NCBI GenBank assembly: GCA_029252505.1
Contig: JAQXBH010000036.1
Location: 1-38,074 of the forward strand
Source of the DNA: Opitutales bacterium
Lineage (GTDB): Bacteria > Verrucomicrobiota > Verrucomicrobiia > Opitutales > Seribacteraceae
Reading direction: 5' to 3'
DNA: 38,074 nt
The first letter of the stretch is position 1. The number at the start of each line of letters is the position of its first letter. This document shows, one piece after another, positions 1 to 8,847 of the stretch. Below the pieces are notes generated by a model. It had not been told where the DNA came from. It ran no database searches and saw nothing but the letters and a program-made list of their open reading frames with translations. The position numbers and the translations under genes are program-made.

Positions 1-2
1 TC

Positions 3-428
3 GCCTTCGCATTTGGACAGGTGGCTTACCGAGACTGGAAGTATAAGAATTGGCAAATTAATGATCGTAATGTATTTTCACTTCTAACGATTGGAGGTAC
101 TCTATGTGCCGCCTGCTTTTCTTCGTTGTTTACGAATTGGAGCACATTGGAAATCAACCCCGATCAATTGAAATCAATTCTCTACCTCGGATTTGTAGCC
201 TCTGGCCTTGGTTTTTTCCTATGGAACAAAGGGGCAACCCTATCGAATACGGGAACTCTAGCCGCCTGTAACAATGCAGTAGTTCCACTAGCCGTTATTT
301 GTTCGCTCTTTTTCTTTGGAGAAATCGAAAACATTAGTGCGGATGCACTCTTCAAATTGTTCACTGGATCAATTCTCATCTTTGGAGCAATGATAATTGG
401 GCAAAAAATATCCAGAAGGAAAACCTAA
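3..428 (+). CDS. EamA/DMT-family transporter, C-terminal part (5' end outside window)
   Basis: The reading frame is open from base 3, so the gene starts upstream of the window; a GTG at 21 is only an internal codon. About 141 residues remain, with four to five hydrophobic segments. The stretch FVASGLGFFLWNKGA followed by an Asn-Asn-Ala-Val-Val-Pro motif and a last helix is typical of the second half of the ten-helix drug/metabolite transporter (EamA) fold. Proteins of this family export amino acids or other small metabolites across the inner membrane. The substrate cannot be told from this fragment. It converges with the leftward transporter gene ending at 501. Confidence 0.75.
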   Translation, partial: AFAFGQVAYRDWKYKNWQINDRNVFSLLTIGGTLCAACFSSLFTNWSTLEINPDQLKSILYLGFVASGLGFFLWNKGATLSNTGTLAACNNAVVPLAVICSLFFFGEIENISADALFKLFTGSILIFGAMIIGQKISRRKT

Positions 429-500
429 AGATTGTTCGACGACTTATTAATCAAAATTGTAAATCGATATTACCGAATCGATTCGAATGTTATTCTCAAA

Positions 501-1913
501 TCAAGTAGTAATTAACAAGTAAACTACCCCGAGCGCCAACTGAATAATTGCATAGGGAAGTGCCACTTTAACAAATCCGGCGAAGGAAAGCTTTAATCCA
601 TATTTGTGAATGATTGTCACTGAAACCAAAGTGGATGCCGACCCAATCGGAGTAATATTTCCGCCAAGGTTTGATCCAAAGATAACCGCCCACCAGTAGG
701 GACTGTCCGGATTGGATGAAATTTCGGGCATCGCTCCCAGTATCTTAGCCAACATAGCAGCAAGGGGAATGTTATCCGTCACCGAACTGGCAGCGGCCGA
801 GGCAACAAGCAGGGCAGCTGGACCCGCAGAATCACCCAACCCCATAATGGGCATGAGCCAATCACCAATTAGGTTAAGCACTCGGGCATGCTCCATTACA
901 TTAATTACCGCAAATAAGCAGACAAAGAAAAAGAGTAAGTCCCAATCAATTGTCTTATAAAACCGATCCGCCACTGACTTGTAGCGAATGAGCATAATAC
1001 CCGCAAAAGAAAGTGCCACAAAGCCTAGTCCCAGCTCGTTGACCACTGGCAATTGCGAGGTCATGGCCACAGTTCCAATAAACACAAAAGTCATGATGGC
1101 TCCAAAACGGAAAAATCCGGGCGATTCAATTCCTTCGTTTTCATCGAATCCGGACACCAAATTCTTAGCGGAAGTTTTTTCTTCCTCCGTTTTCAGGGAA
1201 CCAATTTTGAAAAGTTTGGAACCCATCCAAAGAGTAACCACAGTGGCAATTACCACATAAGGGGCCGCTTTAAGAAAGAAATCAATAAATTCAATCCCCG
1301 CCGTTTTCCCCACAATAATATTGGGCACCGAAGAAATAAGGGTGAGCAGTCCTCCAATGTTGGTGAGTAATCCCTCCACCAGGAGGAAGCCCAGAAGTTT
1401 TTCTGATTGATTGAGTTTTTTTAGGGAGACTCCAGTCAGAGAACCCACGATGATCATCGCGGTAACATTATTCAACACCGCGGAAAAAACTACTGTCATT
1501 ACCCCGTACAGGATAAGTAGGCGAAGAGGATCTCCGGAAGAAAGCTTGGTTAATTTAACCGCGACCCAAGTGAAGAGTCCCGACTTGCTTGTGACATCCA
1601 CAAACAGAGAGGAACCGAGTATAATCGCGATGACTTCCCAATCCACTCCGGGTATATAAATGGGCAGCGAAATTTTATGTCCACCGATTACAAGGTTACC
1701 CACATCTGCAAAGGGGAGCAGATTAAACCAGGCACCTAGAAAAAGGGCCACAACAGAAAACAACCCCACAATCAAAGACTTTTTAGCGTGAATCTTTTCC
1801 TCCAAAGCCAAACAGAGAATCATACAAACCAGCAATCCTAGAAAAATATATGTTACTCCAGGACTGACAGAATTCGCGGGGGAAGATGCCAGAACATTAG
1901 GTAATATACTCAT
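501..1913 (-). CDS. NhaD/ArsB-type (ion transporter superfamily) sodium:proton antiporter or anion permease
   Basis: A 470-residue integral membrane protein with roughly 11-13 hydrophobic segments. Two matching halves carry Asn-rich motifs: SAVLNNVTAMIIVG near residue 145 and SSVTDNIPLAAML with GSNLGGNITPIGSAST near 380-420. This repeat pattern is characteristic of the ArsB/NhaD/P-protein group of the IT superfamily, which moves Na+/H+, arsenite or carboxylates. The NhaD-like length and the TDNIP motif make a sodium:proton antiporter the best guess, but the substrate is inferred. Its ATG overlaps the stop codon of the upstream universal-stress gene by four bases (ATGA), so the two are translationally coupled and the stress protein may modulate transport. 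Confidence 0.8.
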   Translation of the reverse strand: MSILPNVLASSPANSVSPGVTYIFLGLLVCMILCLALEEKIHAKKSLIVGLFSVVALFLGAWFNLLPFADVGNLVIGGHKISLPIYIPGVDWEVIAIILGSSLFVDVTSKSGLFTWVAVKLTKLSSGDPLRLLILYGVMTVVFSAVLNNVTAMIIVGSLTGVSLKKLNQSEKLLGFLLVEGLLTNIGGLLTLISSVPNIIVGKTAGIEFIDFFLKAAPYVVIATVVTLWMGSKLFKIGSLKTEEEKTSAKNLVSGFDENEGIESPGFFRFGAIMTFVFIGTVAMTSQLPVVNELGLGFVALSFAGIMLIRYKSVADRFYKTIDWDLLFFFVCLFAVINVMEHARVLNLIGDWLMPIMGLGDSAGPAALLVASAAASSVTDNIPLAAMLAKILGAMPEISSNPDSPYWWAVIFGSNLGGNITPIGSASTLVSVTIIHKYGLKLSFAGFVKVALPYAIIQLALGVVYLLITT

Positions 1914-2770
1914 AGCAAAAGAATCGGGACAGAACGAAGTTCAACCGCAAGTGGGTGAGCCATTCCATGCATGGCCATCTGGTCCTCTTCCTTGGCGTGC
2001 ATGACCAGAAGGTCAATCTGTCCTTCTTCGATTAGTTTTCGATAGTCCTCAAGGCGCCTTCCCACTTGGGCACGGCATTCAACATTGATTGTCCGGCCAG
2101 CTTCCTGCAAACCCTGGCGGGCAGATTCAGAAAAATCCTTCGCGTCCTTAAGCAAACGGGTAAGTAATAATTCCCGAGCTAAACCCGAATCAATTTCTGG
2201 GATTTTTTCGATCGCTTCCAAATAACGATCTAGGGTTGATTGATCCTCCACATGACTAAGAATTAGCGAGCCTCCTTCCGGAGTGAAAGTAGAGCCGTAA
2301 TGGACCAAGCTTCCCTCGCCACACAAATGTCCCGAAACCGCCATCACATTGCGAAGATCTTTGGCAAGAAGCGTAGCACAATCATCCCGGTCAGGATGGG
2401 GTAGAACGAGAACTGGAGTAGTAGTAACCTGAGTCAGGACATCAAGATGTTCACCCAAACTGTAGGGCCATCGCCAGGATTCACTTCCTAGATTTCGATA
2501 AGTGACAAGTAAGTCGGGTTGGTGTTCTTCTACTTTCTCCAATACCTCCTTCACCGATCGGTAGCTTCCTTTACTTAATACAATCCACTCAGAATCACTC
2601 TCCGGTAAGGCATTTGCAAAAAAATCACGCACAGACGAAAGGAAGAGATTCGCTTCTGCTTCCTCTAAGTCGGTGACTAAAACCACTTTGGCGAGCGTGG
2701 GCTTTTCGTGCTCATAAACTACCTTTGCTGCGGCCTTAAAAACACTTTCAAATTGATCGACTGTACTCAT
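1910..2770 (-). CDS. Tandem universal stress protein (UspA-like)
   Basis: A 286-residue soluble protein with two alpha/beta halves. The first has an AKVVLVTDLEEAE strand-loop and ends in TTPVLVLPHP. The second ends in IDLLVMHAKE, then LRSVPILLL, the usual last strand of a Usp domain. Tandem Usp proteins of about 280-300 residues commonly bind ATP or act as ligand sensors beside transporters. I chose the ATG at 2768-2770 rather than an in-frame TTG at 2812, because the extra 14 residues are hydrophobic and look like non-coding leader. No Shine-Dalgarno is visible. It is the first gene of a two-gene operon with the downstream antiporter-like gene. No G-x2-G-x9-G nucleotide loop stands out, so ATP binding is uncertain. 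Confidence 0.75.
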   Translation of the reverse strand: MSTVDQFESVFKAAAKVVYEHEKPTLAKVVLVTDLEEAEANLFLSSVRDFFANALPESDSEWIVLSKGSYRSVKEVLEKVEEHQPDLLVTYRNLGSESWRWPYSLGEHLDVLTQVTTTPVLVLPHPDRDDCATLLAKDLRNVMAVSGHLCGEGSLVHYGSTFTPEGGSLILSHVEDQSTLDRYLEAIEKIPEIDSGLARELLLTRLLKDAKDFSESARQGLQEAGRTINVECRAQVGRRLEDYRKLIEEGQIDLLVMHAKEEDQMAMHGMAHPLAVELRSVPILLL

Positions 2771-2928
2771 ATAAAAGTAATTATTAAACAATAAAATAAG
2801 TCTAAATTGCAACTCGAAAACTCAAGGAATAAAGAAAATAACTTTGGAAATTTACAACGAACTTAATTCGACAAGGTGGGAGCATAATCAATTAACTTGA
2901 AGTAATTTGATTTGCTGGAGTGGACAGG

Positions 2929-3975
2929 CTATCGACCAATTAGATTTGCTTCAACCCGAAATGAATTCCCATTCCATTTCTGCTTTTTCAATGTGACAAG
3001 AAGTTCATTGATCATTGGCTGAATCGGAACCTCAATCGTGGGTAAAATATGATTAAAGTAGGGAAGAGAATCTATTTTATCAAATCCAAGTAGGTTAATA
3101 TCTGATGGAATGGATAATCCAGCTTCTTCTAAAACAGCGGCCATTCCCTGAGCAATCCGATCCGAAGAGGTCAGAATAAAATCATAGTGCTGCTCTCTTA
3201 TCCTAGGAAGAAGCATATGAGCAACCTTTTCCCCAATCAGAAAAGGGTTTTGGTCCAATTTGTCACTTTGGGGATTGGGATAAGTATCCAATCGATCAAA
3301 GCTCTCACAAATTTTACTCACAGTTGTTCCTACTTTGAAAAGGGCAAAAATCTTGTCGTCCATCAAAATTCGGGTCTTCTCTGGGGCAGAAAAACCTTTA
3401 AAAAAGTCGGTGTATGCCTTTTCCTTAGAAAATCCAATCAGTTGAGAACCTCCCCGGGTCAGTTCTTTTTCAAGCGAGTCCTCATGAATCCCGAAAGGAA
3501 AATTGTATATAATATTGGGCACTACCCGTAATAATTTGAGAATCGATGGATTCTTCAAATCAACCTCGCAAAAGTTTCGGGTCATCGGGCTGAGTAAAAC
3601 AACCAGACTTTCCACTCGTTGCCCCATCAAATCCCGTAATCCTTCGGCAAGTCTTCCTTCCGCACTTATGTGCATTTCAACTGGAATGCCTTGATCTAAA
3701 AAATGGTGATTGAGTTTTTCAATCGCGGTCAAAATATGAGAGTATAAAGGACCATGACAGAGTAGTCCCACTTTTTTCCGACTGTCTTTTTTGAGTGAGA
3801 CTGCAGTCCGGTCCGGTACAAAGCCAAGGTCATCCATCGCTTTCTTTATGCGTTCGTATGTAGCCTGCGAAATTCTCTTCTCCTTCCACTTCTCGTTTAT
3901 AATTGCGGAGATCACCTGCCTCGAAGTCCCTGTTTTCTGGGCCAATTCAGCAGTTGAGTAATACTTTGCCTTCAT
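2929..3975 (-). CDS. LacI-family transcriptional regulator
   Basis: A 348-residue regulator. Residues 8-27 form the helix-turn-helix (AELAQKTGTSRQVISAII), followed by the hinge region with ERIKKAMDDLGFVPD, and then a periplasmic-binding-protein-like sensor domain (KVGLLCHGP... to ILTSSDRIAQGMAAVLEEAG and INLLGFDKIDS). The ATG at 3973-3975 is preferred over the adjoining TTG. It is the last gene of the five-gene leftward sugar-acid operon, 23 bases after the SDR gene, so it is probably co-transcribed and controls its own operon in response to a sugar acid or its breakdown intermediate. The likely operator region is 8059-8161, but I could not identify a convincing operator there. Confidence 0.88.
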   Translation of the reverse strand: MKAKYYSTAELAQKTGTSRQVISAIINEKWKEKRISQATYERIKKAMDDLGFVPDRTAVSLKKDSRKKVGLLCHGPLYSHILTAIEKLNHHFLDQGIPVEMHISAEGRLAEGLRDLMGQRVESLVVLLSPMTRNFCEVDLKNPSILKLLRVVPNIIYNFPFGIHEDSLEKELTRGGSQLIGFSKEKAYTDFFKGFSAPEKTRILMDDKIFALFKVGTTVSKICESFDRLDTYPNPQSDKLDQNPFLIGEKVAHMLLPRIREQHYDFILTSSDRIAQGMAAVLEEAGLSIPSDINLLGFDKIDSLPYFNHILPTIEVPIQPMINELLVTLKKQKWNGNSFRVEANLIGR

Positions 3976-3998
3976 CAATTATCCAACCATACGAGATT

Positions 3999-4814
3999 TT
4001 AGACCCCGCAGAAAGAAGAAAAACCACCATCCACTGCCGCAACGGTTCCAGTTACGAAAGAAGCGGCATCCGAAAGTAGATAATGAATGGTTCCATAAAT
4101 CTCTTCCTGCTCCCCAAATCGCCTGAAAGGAGTTTTATTTATGACCTGCTGTCCACGTTCAGTAAAGGTACCATCCTCATTCAACAAAAGAGCCCGATTT
4201 TGATTAGAAATAAAAAATCCCGGGGCCACTGCATTTACTCGAACTCCGTCTCCATATTTAATTGCCATTTCAGTCGCCATCCATCGGGTAAAATTATCGA
4301 TTGCAGCCTTGGCGTTGGAATATCCCAAAACCCGAGTCAAAGCTTGGCCCGAAGACATTGACGAAAAATTAATTACTGAACCGGCGCCCTGTGCCTTAAA
4401 TGCTTTGGCAAAAGTAAGTGTCGGCAAAACCGTACCCTTGAGGTTCAAGTCCATCACTTGACTGTAGTCGTCTATACTCAGATCGAAAATTTCTTTATCC
4501 GGCCCAATGGTCGCACCAGGCATATTTCCCCCTGCTCCGTTAATCAGAGCATCGACCCTGCCGAACTCGTTCATCACTTTCTCATACCCCTTATTGAGCC
4601 CCTCTTCGTCGAGGACATCAGTAGTCACTCCCAGGCAATGCTCGGATATCTTCCTCGCCTCTTCCAAGACTGCATCCACCTTGGCCTGATTCCGTCCGAG
4701 GTAAGCCACCTTGGCACCCTGCTCCTGTAAATACCTTGCAGTTCCACCGGCAAGAACACCAGTTGAGCCTGTTACCACAAAAACTTTTCCGCTTATATTA
4801 AATAATTCTTTCAT
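3999..4814 (-). CDS. SDR-family oxidoreductase, D-mannonate oxidoreductase/fructuronate reductase-like
   Basis: A 271-residue classical short-chain dehydrogenase. It has the cofactor loop TGSTGVLAGGTARYL (residues 16-30), NGAGGN near 90, catalytic Ser in SVINFSSMSS and the YxxxK motif in GYSNAKAAIDNF. The insert GNMPGATIGPDKEIFDLSID is typical of the Bacillus YjmF-type D-mannonate oxidoreductase group, which interconverts D-fructuronate and D-mannonate with NAD(P)H in the cytoplasm. It sits 20 bases after the KDG kinase gene and 23 before the LacI gene, which supports a role in hexuronate or aldonate breakdown. The substrate is inferred from family and neighbours; a KduD-like or gluconate dehydrogenase activity is the main alternative. 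Confidence 0.8.
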   Translation of the reverse strand: MKELFNISGKVFVVTGSTGVLAGGTARYLQEQGAKVAYLGRNQAKVDAVLEEARKISEHCLGVTTDVLDEEGLNKGYEKVMNEFGRVDALINGAGGNMPGATIGPDKEIFDLSIDDYSQVMDLNLKGTVLPTLTFAKAFKAQGAGSVINFSSMSSGQALTRVLGYSNAKAAIDNFTRWMATEMAIKYGDGVRVNAVAPGFFISNQNRALLLNEDGTFTERGQQVINKTPFRRFGEQEEIYGTIHYLLSDAASFVTGTVAAVDGGFSSFCGV

Positions 4815-4834
4815 ACAAAATAAAGAGTTGAGAT

Positions 4835-5932
4835 TTACCTTACCACCCGGGCTCCACCACCCTCCATTACTTTTTCCACATCCGCAACGGTCACCATAGA
4901 AGTATCTCCCGGTGTGGTCATCGCCAGGGCCCCATGGGCAGCTCCATAGTTAACTGCTTTTTCTCCGTCATGCCCCCGAAGGAATCCATAAATCAAACCG
5001 GATGCAAAACTGTCTCCACCCCCGACACGGTCCATAATCTCAAGGTCCGGACGATGAACCGCCTCATAAAAATTTCCGCCCTGCCAACAGATTGCACCCC
5101 AATCGTTCAGTGTGGCCGTTTTCACGGTACGCAGCGTGGTCGCAGTTGCCTTAAAATTGGGAAACTCAGACACTACCTGGGTGATCATTTTCTTAAAACT
5201 GTCCACTTCGATCGTGGAAATGGCTTCGTCCACACCCTCCACTTCAAACCCGAGACAGGCAGTAAAGTCTTCCTCATTTCCAATCATCACATCCACATTC
5301 CGGGCGATCGCACGATTCACCTCCTGGGCCTTTTCAATTCCACCGATCGATTTCCAAAGTGATGGGCGGTAGTTCAGATCATAAGAAACCACGGTTCCGT
5401 ATTTCTGGGCAGACTGCACCGCTTCCGCAGTTACTTCTGCAGTGGACTCAGATAACGCCGCAAATATTCCGCCCGTATGAAACCAGCGGACACCTTGGTT
5501 TCCAAAAATGTCGTCCCAGTCAATATCTCCGACTTTCAATTGAGAGGCTGCAGTCAGTCCACGGTCGGGAACCCCGACCGCTCCGCGAATACCAAAACCG
5601 CGCTCAGTAAAGTTTAGACCGTTTCTCACCTCCCGTCCGAGTCCGTCATAGGGAACCCAACGGACTAGGGAAGTGTCCACACCACCCTGTAAAATAAAAT
5701 CTTCAATTAATCGGCCAATCTCATTATCCGCAAATGCGGTGACCACTCCCGTGTCCATCCCAAAGCATCGTCGTAACCCACGGGCCACATTGTACTCCCC
5801 TCCCCCTTCCCAGGCGGAAAAACTTCGGGCCGTCCGTATCCTACCCTCCCCCGGATCGAGACGAAGCATAATTTCACCGAGCGATAATAAATCATATCGA
5901 CAGTCAGATTTTGGCTTAATTTCTAGGCTCAT
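4835..5932 (-). CDS. kdgK: PfkB-family sugar kinase, probable 2-keto-3-deoxygluconate kinase
   Basis: A 365-residue ribokinase-fold kinase. It begins with LSLGEIMLRLDPGEGRIRTA, typical of KDG kinases, and has the substrate-lid glycine pair WEGGGEYNVARGL near residue 43. Near residue 306 is the anion-hole motif RVGGGDSFASGLIYGFL, with the catalytic Asp in GGGDSFASG. KDG kinase phosphorylates 2-keto-3-deoxygluconate to KDPG, which an aldolase then splits to pyruvate and glyceraldehyde-3-phosphate. No KDPG aldolase or mannonate dehydratase gene is in the window, so the pathway must be completed elsewhere. It is flanked by dehydrogenase genes with gaps of 18 and 20 bases. Some sequence drift from classic KdgK leaves a related keto-sugar kinase possible. 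Confidence 0.82.
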   Translation of the reverse strand: MSLEIKPKSDCRYDLLSLGEIMLRLDPGEGRIRTARSFSAWEGGGEYNVARGLRRCFGMDTGVVTAFADNEIGRLIEDFILQGGVDTSLVRWVPYDGLGREVRNGLNFTERGFGIRGAVGVPDRGLTAASQLKVGDIDWDDIFGNQGVRWFHTGGIFAALSESTAEVTAEAVQSAQKYGTVVSYDLNYRPSLWKSIGGIEKAQEVNRAIARNVDVMIGNEEDFTACLGFEVEGVDEAISTIEVDSFKKMITQVVSEFPNFKATATTLRTVKTATLNDWGAICWQGGNFYEAVHRPDLEIMDRVGGGDSFASGLIYGFLRGHDGEKAVNYGAAHGALAMTTPGDTSMVTVADVEKVMEGGGARVVR

Positions 5933-5950
5933 AATATTAAAATTTGAAAT

Positions 5951-7051
5951 TTATTTACTGATTTGAAACTCACTCATTCTCCAAGGCTCTGCACCGCATT
6001 CCAGGGCAATATGATTAAACTCCTCAATTTCTTTTTCTGAAAAAAGCAGTCCCCCTGCCTCTTCGGAAAGCTTCGCAAATTGGGCCTCAATCTGACCGGG
6101 AAGAATACACTCCTCGTTTCCTTCCCCTAAAATATCATCCAAAATAACTTTTATATTTTCAGCCTGATTTCGTCCCTGGGCGAATGCTCCACTACTCAGG
6201 GCTTCCGGATGGATAACCTGAAAATAAAAATTGGGGGTGTGTTTATCCCCATCATTCAAATGCTTGCTACGCAGCGTGGGCTTAGATGCGCCAATAAATC
6301 CGGCCACCAATTCATTGATCAATGATAAACCATACCCCTTATGAGCACCGAAAGGTTTAAGAGCGGCGACTTGATGGGGGTCTGTGGTTTCATTGCCCTC
6401 GGAGTCAACTGCAGCACCCGGTGGTAGGGACTTTCCTTCCCTCTTGAGTTGCTGAACCCGTCCCATTGCAATGACGGAGGTTGCCCAGTCAATTACTATG
6501 GGAAAACCGAGAGCCTCAGTAGTGGGGAAGCCCCAGGAATGAGGATTCGTGCCCAAAGTCGGGCTACTGCCCATAAAGGGAACCACTTCCGTAATCGCAG
6601 CCGTACAGTTAGTGTAAGCAATATAACCTCTCTTCGCTGCCTCCATAACATAGCCACCACCCCATAAATAATGAAAGGCATGATCTACCGAAATTTGACC
6701 GATCCCGAATTTATCTGCCAACTCAATACAGGCATCCATTGCCTCGTAAGCCGTAGCCTGCCCCAACTTATACTGACAGTCCCAAACCTGAGAGGCAGCA
6801 AAACGGCTTTCCTTTTTAATAATTGTTGCAGACGGCTTGCATCCACCTGCTTTTGAACCAAACAAATCATCCAAATGTAAAGCTTTCAATGCATTATGAG
6901 TGCGTATTCCATGATGCGTCGCGTAAGATGAAAAGCGAGCTGCTGCCTCACATTCCCCCTCGTCAAATCCCCGCTTGCTGTAAGCCTGTTCAACTAACGA
7001 GTTATGAGTCTCCTCGGGAACAATGTAGAATATTTCTTCGTTTTGATTCAT
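5951..7051 (-). CDS. Ldh-family (malate/L-lactate/ureidoglycolate-type) NAD(P)-dependent oxidoreductase
   Basis: A 366-residue protein of the Ldh2/YlbC/YiaK fold, which is unrelated to Rossmann dehydrogenases. Landmarks are YATHHGIRTHN (residues 48-58, with the conserved His pair), VDHAFHYLWGGGYVMEAAKRG, the motif GTNPHSWGFPT and KGYGLSLINELVAGFIGA. Members reduce 2-keto acids such as 2,3-diketogulonate or oxidise malate, sulfolactate or ureidoglycolate. In this operon, between the D-2-hydroxyacid dehydrogenase and KDG kinase genes, it probably acts on a sugar-derived 2-keto or 2-hydroxy acid. The exact substrate is unknown. The GC-rich part of the gene and the ATG at 7049-7051 give a normal family length. 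There is no Shine-Dalgarno before the ATG. Confidence 0.82.
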   Translation of the reverse strand: MNQNEEIFYIVPEETHNSLVEQAYSKRGFDEGECEAAARFSSYATHHGIRTHNALKALHLDDLFGSKAGGCKPSATIIKKESRFAASQVWDCQYKLGQATAYEAMDACIELADKFGIGQISVDHAFHYLWGGGYVMEAAKRGYIAYTNCTAAITEVVPFMGSSPTLGTNPHSWGFPTTEALGFPIVIDWATSVIAMGRVQQLKREGKSLPPGAAVDSEGNETTDPHQVAALKPFGAHKGYGLSLINELVAGFIGASKPTLRSKHLNDGDKHTPNFYFQVIHPEALSSGAFAQGRNQAENIKVILDDILGEGNEECILPGQIEAQFAKLSEEAGGLLFSEKEIEEFNHIALECGAEPWRMSEFQISK

Positions 7052-7083
7052 GGTACCAGGTAAGTAAGGGTTCTAAAATTAAT

Positions 7084-8058
7084 TTAACAATGTGCAGTTA
7101 CTGGCACATCATTTGCCTGGGCAAGTGGCTTTTGCCCCTTCAGGGCAAGAATAAGATTATCCGCCGCCATACCCGCCTGACGTTGCACAGACTCATAAGT
7201 ACGTGATCCGATATGTGGGGTGACAACAGTGTTTTTTGCCATTAAAATTGGATGATCAGAAGGAGGTGGTTCCACATCCAATACATCAGCCCCGTATCCA
7301 CCCACTGTTCCCTCGTTTAATGCATCAGACAATTCTTTCGAATTTACAATCTCTCCTCTGGCGCAATTCAGAATAATCACTCCGTCTTTCATTCGGGTAA
7401 TGCTTTGCTCATTAATTAAATCCCGGGTCTCTTCAGTCAAATTAACATGGAGGCTGACCACATCTCCAGCACACAATGCCTCATCCATACTGGCAGCCCG
7501 TCTCACATCATACTTGTTGGCAAACTCATCGTCCCAGTAGAGATCAAATCCAACCACATTCATTCCAAATGCCTTCGCCCGGATTGCGACTTCTTTACCA
7601 ATCCGGCCCATCCCAATAATCGAGATCGTTTTTCCCATTATTTCATTACCGGTCAAACGCACCCACTCTCCCGCAGCACAGTGATTTGCTTCGGTGATTA
7701 ACTGGCGGGATAAAGCAAGTAGCAAAGAAAAAGTATGTTCTGCGACCGTGGTATGGTTTACCCCAGGGCAAAAAGTAAGTGGTATTTTTTTCTCCGTAAC
7801 ATAATCGACATCAATCTTATCCAACCCGATCCCATATTTGGAAATTACTTTCAAACGAGGAAGAGCTTTGTCGACGACCGCTCTGGTAATTTCATCATCA
7901 CCACAGATAAAGGCGTCTACATCACCAACCAACTCAAGCATCCGGGCTTCTGTTAACGGGCCCCGTTCACAGAGAAGTTCAAAACCGGCTTCACTGAGTT
8001 TGTCGTGGTGTGGACCGGGCGTGTCCTGAAAAGATGTAGTGGTAAGCAGTACTTTCAT
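7084..8058 (-). CDS. D-isomer-specific 2-hydroxyacid dehydrogenase (phosphoglycerate dehydrogenase-like)
   Basis: A 324-residue NAD(P)-dependent dehydrogenase. The Rossmann loop is IGMGRIGKEVAIRAKAFGM. The catalytic triad is visible as Arg in LNCARGEIVNSKEL, Glu in DVLDVEPPPSDHPI and His in VTPHIGSRTYES. The family includes SerA, GhrB and 2-ketogluconate reductases. There is no ACT domain, and the sugar-acid operon context argues for a keto-aldonate or hydroxypyruvate-type substrate rather than serine synthesis. The start at 8056-8058 (MKVLLTTTSF) is preferred over an upstream TTG at 8082, which would add eight unlikely residues. It is the first gene of the leftward operon and faces the divergent DUF1080 gene across 103 bases. 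Confidence 0.85.
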   Translation of the reverse strand: MKVLLTTTSFQDTPGPHHDKLSEAGFELLCERGPLTEARMLELVGDVDAFICGDDEITRAVVDKALPRLKVISKYGIGLDKIDVDYVTEKKIPLTFCPGVNHTTVAEHTFSLLLALSRQLITEANHCAAGEWVRLTGNEIMGKTISIIGMGRIGKEVAIRAKAFGMNVVGFDLYWDDEFANKYDVRRAASMDEALCAGDVVSLHVNLTEETRDLINEQSITRMKDGVIILNCARGEIVNSKELSDALNEGTVGGYGADVLDVEPPPSDHPILMAKNTVVTPHIGSRTYESVQRQAGMAADNLILALKGQKPLAQANDVPVTAHC

Positions 8059-8161
8059 TGAAATGTAGTAATTATAAACCAAAAAGCTTTACACGAGTTA
8101 ACCCTAACGTCAATTTAGTTAATAAAATCCCATAAAAACGGATTATCTCTAACTATTTTTT
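8059..8161. promoter_or_regulatory. Divergent intergenic control region of the sugar-acid locus
   Basis: These 103 A/T-rich bases separate the leftward five-gene operon from the rightward DUF1080 gene, so both promoters must lie here or overlap the coding starts. A GTTA(ACCC)TAAC inverted repeat lies at 8097-8108 and a second GTTA at 8118-8121. They could be part of a LacI-family operator, but they lack the usual central CG and I do not call one. Neither flanking start codon has a Shine-Dalgarno. Confidence 0.45.
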
Positions 8162-8812
8162 ATGAAATTATATTCCATCATTCTATTTCCCTTATTCGTA
8201 TCCGTATTTCTGACCTCAGTCTGTGCCGGGAAATCCAAGCAGAAATGGGTCAATTTGTTTAACGGAAAGGATTTATCCGGTTGGCACAACCCATATTCCC
8301 ACGGTGAATTTAAAGTGGTCAAGGGAGTGATTGAACTTGTCGCGAATAAAAAATTCTTTCTCGCCCACGACAAACAGGTCAGCAATTTTATCCTTGAAGC
8401 AGAAATAAAATTACCGCAGGGCAAAGCGAATTCCGGCTTTCTCTTTCGTTCGCAAAAAAGGGAAAACGGTTCCATGTTTGGCTACCAGGCGGAAGTCGAC
8501 GGATCCGATCGAAAATGGTCCGGTGGGCTGTACGACGAAGGCCGGGGTGGTTGGATTCACCCCAAAAAACCAATCGAAAATGCCTACAATGATAAACACT
8601 GGACCAAGGAAAAAAGTAATGCATTTCAACGAAATGCCTGGAACCACTACAAAATTGATTGTCAGGGAGAACATATTCAAATCTGGGTAAACGGGGTTAA
8701 AACCACGGACCTTAAAGATTCAACGGACGCCAAAGGATTCATCGCCATTCAACACCACGGAGAAAAAGGACAGATTTACCGATTTAAGAATATCAAAATT
8801 CTTGAACTCTGA
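8162..8812 (+). CDS. Secreted DUF1080 (3-keto-disaccharide hydrolase-like) protein
   Basis: A 216-residue protein with an N-terminal signal peptide (charged start, hydrophobic 4-19, likely cut after CAG near residue 23). The DUF1080 domain follows: WVNLFNGKDLSGWHNP at the start, NFILEAEIKLPQGKANSGFLFRS in the middle, a GYQAEVDG motif and an ending of GFIAIQHHGEKGQIYRFKNI. The fold is a concanavalin-like jelly roll. Characterised members cleave glycosides whose sugar has been oxidised to the 3-keto form. Here it is exported and is followed by a Gfo/Idh/MocA oxidoreductase and a TIM-barrel isomerase, the usual companions of that chemistry. The natural glycoside is unknown. Confidence 0.85.
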   Translation: MKLYSIILFPLFVSVFLTSVCAGKSKQKWVNLFNGKDLSGWHNPYSHGEFKVVKGVIELVANKKFFLAHDKQVSNFILEAEIKLPQGKANSGFLFRSQKRENGSMFGYQAEVDGSDRKWSGGLYDEGRGGWIHPKKPIENAYNDKHWTKEKSNAFQRNAWNHYKIDCQGEHIQIWVNGVKTTDLKDSTDAKGFIAIQHHGEKGQIYRFKNIKILEL

Positions 8813-8847
8813 GCGTTCGATCTATTGAAGAGGTTCAACCTACAAAA

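Noticed and set aside
8097-8121. GTTA/TAAC repeats as a LacI operator
   Set aside because: They are short, irregularly spaced and lack the central CG typical of LacI-family operators.
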